A DNA stretch of 64,000 nucleotides from positions 22,240,387-22,304,386 of the forward strand of contig CM034392.1 in NCBI GenBank assembly GCA_019925095.2. The letters are read 5' to 3'. Of the stretch, positions 27,501-39,400 are shown piece by piece. Position 1 is the first letter of the stretch. Each line of letters starts with the position of its first letter. The position numbers were made by a program, and so were the translations under genes. The stretch comes from Dendrolimus kikuchii (lineage: Eukaryota > Arthropoda > Insecta > Lepidoptera > Lasiocampidae). The notes under the pieces are model-generated. The model searched no databases and had not been told where the DNA came from. It saw only the letters and a list, made by a program, of their open reading frames with translations.

Positions 27501-30500
27501 CACGCCTACCTCTCTCGCGTGAAATACAAACGTACACAACCAAAGTGACACAGTTCTTGTGAAATTCACTTAAACGCTGCAAAATATTTTAGGGATATAT
27601 TCGCATGTACAACACATTGTATTATATTGATCGTTTGCGGATGTATAAACAATAATAAACATCATTTCGTGGGACGTTAAATGGCAGCTACATTTTGGAA
27701 ATATAAAATCGCCCACGACTTGTATTTAAAACATTTCAATTATGTTTTCATGATTAGATAATGACTCATTAAACCGTAAATAGCTAAAAAAACCTAATCT
27801 ACAACATAGTCAAGATGTAGCGGAGTCGAGTTTGTCAATGGATTTAAACAAGAGAAAATAATTGGACAAGTAGATTCCAAAAGTGCAACTTCTTTAGAGC
27901 ATCACGTGAAAAATACGGAATAGATTAAATAAAACTCGCCACAGAGCTAGATTATATTTTTCGGGTCGACACTATATTTTTTTATCCCGATGAAGAACAT
28001 TTTTCAGTGGGATAGATGAATATAACCAAAAAGGTGTTACACGAACACGCCACCCGTTCTTCGCAATAAATTATTATTATTTTTCCTCCCCGGAGTATAC
28101 TTATTCGGACAAAATATAGTGCATAGTGAAAACTTTCCACACTAAAAACTGATTTTTATTATACGATAAAAATCTTTATTTTTTTGTAATTCATAATATA
28201 AAGCCGAACCTATAGAGTTTTGAGTGCAGTAGACAGGCAGAGGGCCTGATGAAAAGTGGTTACAATCGCCGCAAAAATGTGCCGCCGTTCTCCAAAAGGA
28301 GACTGGAACCTGGCCACTAATACCGGAACACAATCAATGTTGTAATGGCGGCATACTTTAGACCAGGGGTGGTAGCCATTTAGATGGGCAAATACCCTAT
28401 ACTCTACTACCTAGCTGTGGGTTGTTTTGTCGCCTCTTACGACAGGCCGCAAACTTCGATACACATCTAATAAAGCTGTGACTTAAAGAAATAAAATATT
28501 TTATACTTCCAACATTAAACTGACATAGTGCATGACGACACCAGGAATTTAATTTAAAGAAACGTTAAATTCATAAACCAAACTATCTACATCAAAAGAA
28601 GCAGAATTGCGTCGGTAGTTCTACATTACTTGTCTTCCAGTTAAAACATGATCAAAAAATACCATGGTTGACATGAGGAACCTTGGAGTTACGTGTAAAT
28701 ATTGACACATTACGTACAGGTCCAATTAAACACATTTGCCCTCTTTGAAGACGGCAAACAAAATAAACAAGTGGTATACAACTACTATAAATACTTGATC
28801 TTGAAAGCTAATTAAAAGCGCCTCTTTTCACCAAAGAAACACAAAATAATTTCCAACATTTACATCCTCTACTCACGCTCTCTATTAAGGATGTTTATGA
28901 AACCAACAATTACGAGAAAAAGAAAATTATTATAACATCGCTATATGAAGTAGGAAAGATGAATAATGTAGTAAACAACGAAGACCAGTTACCCGAAGTT
29001 GTGAAAACCATGTACAATTTGTGATCTATGGAGGTCGAACTATTTATATTAAAATCGTATTAAAATCTGGTTTAAAAATCTAGATCAGCTCAAGGACGGT
29101 TTCAAACACGCACAGCCGGCGGCGGCGAATGCCTCGACCCTAGACAGAAAACAGTCCAAAGGAGCAATTTATTAAAGCACCACAAAAATAGATGGATATA
29201 TTTTACGATAACACGCAAGCAGGTCAGCCCTGAATGAATGAAACAGTGTCTGTATGGTCAACGACACAGAACAAAGGCGGCGTTAAAGCGATACCCGTCA
29301 CACCTACCCAGTTCATTATGGAATTGAATATTCCGCAGGGTATTTTTCACATGTTCCCAGAAAACTAGTGGTGCCGGTGCCCGTTGTTTATTTATCATTA
29401 CACCCCGCAAGCGCCGAGAGTTAATGTATTAGAGGAATTAGAAATTTGAACATCCAAGTATAGACGATAGAAGCAAGATACATTGACTGTTGCAGCTTTT
29501 GTTAGGAAAAATTCCAACGCATGAATATGCCCAAATTATACCCAATGTCATTAATGAAACGGGAACGATTTACTTAGAGTTTATTACTGGCTCAGCGGCT
29601 ATTGTGGGCGTGAATCAATACTGATAATTAAACCCTTTGGAGCACCAAGGCCCTACCACTTTACACCCGGCGTGCTTTAGATAATAAAGCAACAACGGCT
29701 GCTACTATTCTCTATGCCTAAACACATTGTTTTAAACGAGAGATAACGGAATGCTATCGCGGTAATGAAATCGATTTATCGCTTATTATTATGAAAACAT
29801 TTCTTTGTGGCGTTTTGTAGGAAAACAGCGCTCTCGCACGCACACATTCGCAATTTTGGATACTACGTAGTGATTCATTGCTATAGCATACAGGTGTTTA
29901 AAAAAAATTATGACGTCTGTTTTATACTTCGTGTGTCAGTCTTTAACATCATGTTGCCTTTTTTATAATCGCAGATGTGTTTTGAACGGCTCGCAGGCAC
30001 ATTGCACGATGTTAGGCGTAATGCACAAATTGCAATCCCGTCGAACTGGCCGGCGATAATTCCATCGATCAGACGACTGGAACGTGGACCGGACATTAAT
30101 GTGTCTGTTTCAATGATCATTAATGCGTACGACGGTCGATCTAGTCTGTCCTAATAATTAAACCTCGAGGTGAAGTCACATCCGTAGTAGGAGATTTCGC
30201 AATGACTTGCGGGGTAATGGCAGTTTATGGTACGTGTGCTGGAATGTGGGTCAAAATCGACTAGGTGCCGGCTTTGGTTCAGACTGACGTGGACGATAGG
30301 GAAAGCCCGCTATCGAGGACGTCGACGTATGCAAATATCGTCAGTGACAAACTGACAACACTATTGTATCACAATGTGCAATCGTGCATACGATTAGCAC
30401 TTGTCTTTGTTACAATGTAAATAAACGCATTAACGGTGGGTAACCTTAATGTTGTTGTTTGCGAATTTACCAAATTATCTCGTGTCTGAGCCTATGGGAT

Positions 30501-33500
30501 ACAAAAATATATTAAGGGTAATAATTATGTATGTATTTATTATTATCTCAATATAGGGACGCTTGCTCAAGTGACACCACATGTTCGAAATATTGTACCT
30601 TGCTTTTCACCCGTTAAAAGGAATCAATAAAAGGGAAGATTTTGTAAAACATGATATATTTTATCTACTGCAGATAATTAAAGCGGTATACTAACAAACA
30701 CAATATGTATGTATATTCCTAAAGTAAGCAAGTCACGCAGATATTACTGGTAGTGTAAAACATACAACCTTAGAGCCGATTCCAAACACCCAGAATACAG
30801 TAAGTAAAGGAAAGTTTGTTTACATATTTTACCCTGCCGCGAGCAGTACTCTGATTCTGTTTCAACTACCTAGACGGACCAACCGCTTAGCCCTCTCGAC
30901 CACACAGAGGGCCGACACATAAAAATCGCATGTATTTGAAGTGAATCATATTTAATTCATAGATTTATTATTAACATACAAATAAGTAAAATAAATAGCT
31001 CGCACGGATTCACATGTCTCTACGTTTATTTGTATGAATATGACACATCTGAGATAACGTGCCTTTAATAAACACGACATATTTAAAAAAATGGATGGAT
31101 GCAGAAGTCGTGGAAGGCCACGACACACCTTCCATGATCACATTGATCGTGTACTAGCAGAAGGTGATGTCAGGAGCCTTAAGAACAGACGAGCGTGCAT
31201 GACAAGAGTTATGAATGTCAAAGAAGCAAGTGAGGTGTGTAAGAATAAGCCTAAATGGCGCTCTGTTGTTCGTGCCTACCCCGCAAGGGAACTGGCGTAA
31301 AGTTATGTATGTATGTATATTTAAAAAAAGGGGTTCGCATGACACAGGTTGCTAATGTTGAAAATCATCGCACCCAGACATCGTTTTCCTGCGATTAAGC
31401 GCGTCAATCGATCACAACGTGTGCAACACACCTTACGTATGTTATACTGCCGAAGCCTAGAGTGACGCAACTGTGTGCTGTGACTAATCAAAGGAGATAA
31501 GGAATGCAATTACAATTATTTTATTTATGACCAACGAGTGACTTCAGTACGATGAGGTCGTATGGATTAAGATATAACAAGGAATCACACAATGAGGTTT
31601 CATTGCATTAATCTAAGGACCGGATGAATGGATGGACGTCTTAGATAAAAGAAATTGCACCTAATTTACCTAATTACTCATCACCACGTTACGTCATCGG
31701 TTTAACCTTTGGTCTTTTATGTATACCTATTGCGTGTTCATAAAATTTATTGTGTAATAAAATCACATATGAATTAAAAGACTTCTAAAGTAGACAATTT
31801 ACCTAAGACAGCTGTTAAGCTTAAAGCAAGAGTTTGCAGGATGTTTTACGCTGCACTGTGCAGTTTAACTCACGTCAAACATAAATATACGCCAGTTTAA
31901 AATGAACCATAGTTTTAAGATAAGTTTGTGTATGCTTGCGTGCAAGTGGTGCAAAAAGTCAACTGATTATTGAATATGTCGACAGTCAAAACCCTAAAAA
32001 TTCCTGAGGCTGGAAGAAAGGGGTCCGGCATACATTCGCATGGTGCCTACCAGTTAAATATTCTTCTAAAATGAAATAATTCATTAATCATCAACAAATG
32101 AAAAAATAATCATATTCAAAAATTAAGATATGACATCACAGTTGGCATATGTTATGATAGTCGCTTTGCATCGTCACTACTATTCAGTTCAGGAGCATAC
32201 TCATAGTAAAGAGCTCTTGAACTGAATATTTGTAGGACCTGCATGTAGATCGTTACCAGTTTTCGTCTGTCATTAATAAATATGCAACAACAGGTACATG
32301 CCATTACCATAGTGCAGGGAGTTGTTTGAAAGAGATAAATCAAAGTGACATAAAGTCTCTCTTTTCTTCTTAATCTTTTCCAAACTGCTGAAGATAGTAC
32401 TGCAGTGAATAATAACAACCTTTACTGACTCAATTTAGAGTATACGGCGAGTACATAATATAAAGAGGAACGATTTGTACTTTTGTACGTTTGTAATGAG
32501 TAAACTCAAAAACTACTGGACCGATTTAAAAAATTATTTCGCTATTCGAATACTACATTATCCCTGATTAATATACGCTATATAAAAATTAGGAATTCCT
32601 ACTAAAGCTTCAATAATGTAACCCATCAATCTAAACAAAATACTTGGCACTGCTATCGGGTTCTACGATTTTGATGAAATTTTATGTTGGAGTGGGTCCC
32701 GGGGTTGGTTTAGATTAACAATTAGACCCGATAGATGGCGCTGAAATCGGGTTCTAGATTTTTATTTTTTCAGGGCAGGACAATGTCTGCCGAGACCGAT
32801 AGACTTCAATAGAAGAAATGACAACAAGGATATGTTTTATTTAAAAGAAGCATATAAATTGTTAGTTTAATGGCAGATTCCTATATCTTTCTATTCATTC
32901 ACTTGTCTTACGATTGGTTGAATTTTGTCATTACTTGTACGGATCTTATGTGAAATTTTAACCGATAGAAAGCAAATGAACAGTCAGTAAGATATAGGAA
33001 CCAGCCATGAAGGAACTAATTTCAATACAGCTTGCAAGATTTGACCTAAACAAAGAAAATAATTAACAAACATGGTAAGTTAAATAAAAGCTTTTTTAAG
33101 CCCCAAAAACAGTTTTTGGGGGATATGGATCCAAAGACTAAGCAAATTATATAGTTGTTTATTAATTAAACTTGCATTAAAGTACCTATTACAAAGGTTT
33201 CCTTTATCTAGTTAAGGAATGATCTACTAAAACGTCTATTTCAATCTTGATCTTTAGCTATTCATGGATTCTAATTATAATTAAGACATTTAATAACATG
33301 TGTATAAGATATTCAAGAAATCATGTTTTAATTATGATCTTACTCAAAACATTACTATTATAAGTTCCAGGCAATTAATATGCAACTCTCATTCATAAGG
33401 CATTCATTAAATTTCATAAATTTCAACATAAATCAGTTTTAATGCTAATAAAAATTCAGAAACTCATTCAAAACTGAAATTGAAATGGATCTAATTCTTT

Positions 33501-36360
33501 TTATGTGGTTAAGTGTGTAGTTTAAAGTGACTGGGTTTACTCTACTATTTTTCTATTTCATATAAGACATTCTCTTGTTATCTATAATATTATAAAATTC
33601 TAAACATGCCATGACTGCACATTGAAGCTATTTAAAAAAACAACTGGAATAGACTATATACGACGGAGAACGCTATGCAATTTTTTTAGATTTCTTGACT
33701 GTTTGTCATTTTGTCTGTCTCTGCAGGATTCACATAAAAACTACTAGGCCGATTTCGATTCGGTTTTCGCTGATCGACAGCTAATTCTTAGACTTAAACT
33801 CTGCGCTACTTTTTATCCTGGGAATCCCGCTGGAATTTTTCTGGGATTTATTCAAAATGGCCAGATTAAAAAAAATGATTTCCTGTGTTATTTTTAGTAA
33901 CCGCTAGCAAATTGAATGTGTGATATTTTTTATCTCGGGAGACCCGCAGGAATTTGCCCGGGAGCATTTTGTAGTTGTTCGGGTGCATAAAAATTAACTT
34001 ATTCCGACACAGATTTCACTTAAACGATAGCTTATATTAATTTCAAATACAGCGTGGGATCTCGCGGGAATTTCAATTCAAGCGTAGAAGAAGTCGCAGG
34101 CATATCCTAGTAATAAATAATAATATAGATTTATAGACTTAGATGTGGATAATGACTGGGATAGTATGAAAGAAAGTATAGTGGAAAGCGCAAAAGAAGC
34201 ATGTGGATGCGCGAAGAGGCACATAACAACGAAAGGTGATGAATGGTGGGACGCGGATGTTAAATCCAGCGTAGAGAGAAAGAGAAAAGCCTGGCTGGAT
34301 TATGTTGCTTCCTTGCAACAGAATGACAGTATGAAAGAGATGAAGAAAGAAATTTATCGCCTCTGCAAGAATGAAACCAAAGCTTTAGTGAAAGAGAAGC
34401 GTGAAAGAATAAAATTGAAAGAAGAAGAGAAGCTGACGGAGAACTTCGAGGCGAATACCAAACTCTTTTGGAGAGAGGTTAAGAAGTCTCGGGGTTGTTC
34501 GTCAGCTTCCAGAATGGAAAGAATAAAATCTAAAGCAGGGGACGTTCTTGCTAACCCACAAGAGGTATTAGCGCGATGGAGTGAATATTTTAGAGAAATG
34601 TATGATAATATCCCGGATGCTGGCACCACGACTGAGTCTGTGACCGACTCCGAGGAGTCAGCATCCGAGATCACTTTGGAAGAGATCGAATGGTCGATAA
34701 GAAGTCTGAAAAATGGAAAGGCAGTAGGAATCGATAGTGTGTCTGCTGAGATGATCAAATATGGTGGAACCTGCGTCCGGGACGCTTTCCTGTCCTTATG
34801 CAACTTGTGCTGGAGGACGGGAAAGGTACCCAAGGACTGGAGGCGCGCTGTCATCGTGCCCTTGTATAAAGGCAAGGGGTCACGTATGGAGTGCGCCAGC
34901 TACAGGGCCATCAGTTTGATCAGCACAGCATCTAAAGTGTATGCGAAGATTATTGAAAAGAGAATGAGAGTTGTATCCGATGGAATACTGTGGGATGCAC
35001 AAGGTGGTTTCAGAAATGGAAGGGGATGTATGGATCAAGTTTTCTCTCTCCACAATATCGTAGAGAAGCAGCTGGCTATGGGCCGGAAGGTTTTCTGCGG
35101 TTTTGTGGATCTAGAGAAAGCATTTGACAGGGTTGTGCGGAAGGACCTCTGGGACATATTGCCCGGATATGGGATTAATGGCCAATTGATGCGTGCTGTG
35201 CAGTCCACTTACGAGGGCTGTATGGCATGCGTGCGAGTGGAAGGTAGCCTGTCGCCCTGGTTTGACGTCAATATTGGCGTCCGCCAGGGCTGCGTGCTGT
35301 CGGCTTTGCTGGTCATCCTATATCTGGACGCGGTCGAGATGCGAGCACTGCGCAAAATCTGCGGAGTGACGCTCGCGGACCGCGTTCGTAATACCGAAGT
35401 AAGAAAGAGAGTTGGTCTGAAAGAGAGTGTCGGGGTGAAGGTAAGGAAAGGAATGCTCCGGTGGTTCGGGCATGTGGAAAGAATGCATGATGAAAGAATG
35501 ACTAAACAGATATACAATGTAAAAGTGGATGGATGCAGAAGTCGTGGAAGGCCACGACACACCTTCCATGATCAAATTGATCGTGTACTAGCAGAAGGTG
35601 ATGTCAGGAGCCTTAAGAACAGACGAGCTTGCATGACAAGAGTTATGAATGTCAAAGAGGCAAGTGAGGTGTGTAAGAATAAGCCTAAATGGCACTCTGT
35701 TGTTCGTGCCTACCCCGCAAGGGAACTAGCGTGAAGTTATGTGTGTATGTATGTATAGATTTATAGATGAATGATATAAAGACTTATAAATAAAATCAAA
35801 ACATATTAATATGTATATTCGTGCTCATCCTCAAAGTTGCTAGTTTGCAACTCTGTAGCATTTTTAAATTATCAGTTAGTAACTATATATGTAACTCAAC
35901 TCCAATATCCGCCTTTAATATCCTGCCCTATGAGTGTTAATAATGTTAGTGTATAGTACCTAATATATATACATATATATATGCGGATATACTAGCGGAT
36001 CCGGCAGACGTTGTCCTGCTCTGAAAAAATAAAAATCTAGGACCCGATTTAAACCATCCAACCCACTCAAACACACAGGTGATTAGGAGGATTCTAGAAC
36101 CCGATCTCAGCGCCACCTACCGGTTCCAATTGCGAATCTAAACCATCTGGGAACCCACTTAAACACAAAAACAAAACCACCAAAATCGCTGCAGGTGATT
36201 AGGAAGATTCTAGATCCCGATCTCAGTGCCACCAACCAGTTCCAAAGGGATAAAAAGTATCCTATGTCCGTCTTCTGGTTCTAAGCTACCTCCCTACCAA
36301 TATTCAGCCAAATAGGTACAGCCGTTCTTGAATTATAAATAGTGTAACTAACACGACTTT

Positions 36361-36408
<48 letters not shown>

Positions 36409-39400
36409 TATATATAAGTCTACAAACCTTCAAGTCACAAGTGAATAGGTATCTTCTAGGTAAGCATGCTCCATCCTAAGCCATGTCATCACTCAACATC
36501 AAGCGAGACAGTGGTCTCAAAGGCAAACTTTACATCCATAAAAAAAGATAAAGGACTAGTATCTCATTCCAATTATGTGTTTGAATCTTGGCTGAATACT
36601 ATGCACTGATAAGATTGATAATGTTTTTATTCCAAAAAGTCTATGTGCAATAATAAACACTTTATTTCAGATGAGCTATCTGCCCGTTTGCTTGCTTCAG
36701 GCAATAAAAATATTCAAGTATATTCAAATTCAAATTTTTTATTCAAATTAAGTCCCACTGGAGAACAATTTTTGAAGGTTATACATATAAGCAAAAAATT
36801 AAATTTAATCCCTTTTCTATGTACACAGCTTTGCAAAGTTATATGAGCATACAGCACACATGTATAGGAACATTTGTGTGTTTATGAACATTAATTAACA
36901 CAAGTTTATATTAAACATTGTAAACCTGTCCTTAATATGTATGATAATATTCAAATTTGTCATTTGGAAAGCTTAAAGGTAGAGTTACACTCAATAAATT
37001 GGAACCATTTACAAAAACAATGAAATGACTTTATAGTATTCTTTTCAGAAGTATTATTTATAATTATTATTATGAAGGAACCAAGCGAAAAATGGATGTA
37101 CAGCTCCTGTTCACACCTAGATCAAAATTTAGGTTTTGGAATCATTACAATCATATCATATCAATTGACTACTTGTGGCAAACCAGAAATATCACATTAA
37201 ATTTCTTCTGTAAACAAATTTTAATTTTACTCAAACACACATTTTCTTCTAAAAACAATATAAAATAAAGTATTTTTAACTTCTGAAATAATCAGCAGAC
37301 AGGCAGACCAGATGGAAAACGATTACCATCGCCTATGGATGTTTGTAATGGTAAAGGTGTTACCAATGTGTGTGCCGAAGTATGGTAACTGCTAACATAC
37401 ACACATAATGAAGCACTATAAAGCCAGTGAATAATTGATGCATACAATCATAAAAAAGTAATCAACTAATTAATTCAAAGTGGGTTAATTCCTACTTGGT
37501 TTTAAGGTAATTAAATAGTATTGATAGGGACAACTTGGTATAAAGTAGAGAACATAATGAAGAATAAAGTGAACATATTCAATTATAAATTCTAGGCCTC
37601 AAGAGAAATTAAAGAAAGTTCTTGCTTTTGAATTAAACTACAAAAATAATAAACAATGGTAACCTGGTTCAATGTACATTGTTTTTTTTATATTTACTCT
37701 TGAAAAAACTAGTTTTATTACTTTATAATGCCTTAATGTTAAAAGTATGATCTATCAGATAGCTATGTAATAAAAATTAGACAAGCAGCTAATTCTATAT
37801 ACAGGAACGTTACAATCCATATAACTTGTAACAAACTGCCAAATTGTAAAACTTCTATATAAACGGGAGTCTTAGGATTTTTCTGTCACGTGGAGGAGCG
37901 GCATAAATTTAAACTAGACATGGTGAGAGGTGGGCGTTTTTTGGTTCCGGATCGAATTCAGTTTATTTGTTTGATAAATAAAATGTTTAAATAAAAAATG
38001 CATTTTTTTGTATATGTAGGTTTTTAAATTGGAAAAGTACATTAATAATCTGCCTGTAGAGCTTCAAGTTAAAATTTTGTTGCGATTTGTTTTGCCACTT
38101 ATCCATTGCCATTCATTTTTCCACTTGTCTGTTGAAGTTTCACACACATACATAAAGGACCTGGTTTCCAATTATAATCTATAGATAGTTATTGTGTCAT
38201 TTGCTAAATTAAACTTTATTTTTTCACAATTCAGGCCTTGCGAGAATGAGATTGTGGCCACAACCACTAAATTGATGATGAGAATAGCAAAGGATAGGAA
38301 TAAATAGAACTGCACGCCAACACTATCTTTGCAAATAGATCTGATCCACCTAAAGGTTGCCTGGAAGAGATTGCTTAAAGCAATAAAACCACCCATTCTA
38401 CAACCTTATAATATTTAAGTTTATTGTGTATTTTTTTTTGTCATGTTGGTGTAACAATAATGAGTGTTGTATTAGTATTGTATTGTATTATAAATAGAAG
38501 TATTTAAATGCCTTTATTGAAATGGACAAACAAACCCATTTGCTGATATAGACCAAATAAAATTATTAAGTATAATAAATAATAAAAAGCTCAAAATATC
38601 CCACTGCTAAATTTAGGCATCCCCATTTTTAAGTGTGAATGACAGTATGCCAATTTTGTCCAAGCCAGCTTGGTAGGCTCCACTGATTGGTTATTTTCAT
38701 GTGCTTTTACATCACTCTGTTTTCCTTCACCATCAACATATGGTAATTCTAACAATATGCACATTAGGTCAGAAAATGGCCTATGTTGTGCATGCTTTCT
38801 GGCCAGTATTTCATCCTGCATCATTTGACATGCAGTTTGCAACTGTCATCATATATGGCTAGTTCCTATATCTTACTATTCATTCACTTGCCCTACCATT
38901 GGTTGAATTTTGACATTAGTTATATGGAGCTTATGTCAAATTTTAACTAATATTAAAACAAATGAATGGTTGGTAAGTTACAGGAACTGGCCATCAGAAA
39001 CTATCAGAAACAAAACAAAGCCCATGCTCTCTTGCTTCACAAAAGATATGCTATAGCAGTTACTCTCAAATATTTTACTGCTTCACATATTACATACCAT
39101 TATTTATATTACAACACTGCAAATATGCATATTCCTATCTTTACAGGACAAACAAAAACAATAAAATTTTATCCAAAGATTAAATAAGAATCAGTTCTTT
39201 ATTGAGTCATCATTTAATTTTATAATTCCTATAATCTCTAACAAATGATGACTGAATAAAGAACTAGTTTTTTTATTATTATTATAAATGATGATATGTG
39301 GCTGTACCCTGTTCATGAAGAGAGCACTCTACTGTAAACTTTTGAAATAGGCCAAAATGAAGTTTGGCTATTAATTCTCAATAATTAAGAAAATATAATT

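Noticed and set aside
29908..30120. 70-codon minus-strand ORF in the low-repeat stretch
   Set aside because: No motif, no splice sites or conservation evidence available.
38172..38396. 74-codon minus-strand ORF with a hydrophobic segment
   Set aside because: It overlaps a diverged retroposon tail and does not splice in frame from the nearby MAWP exon.
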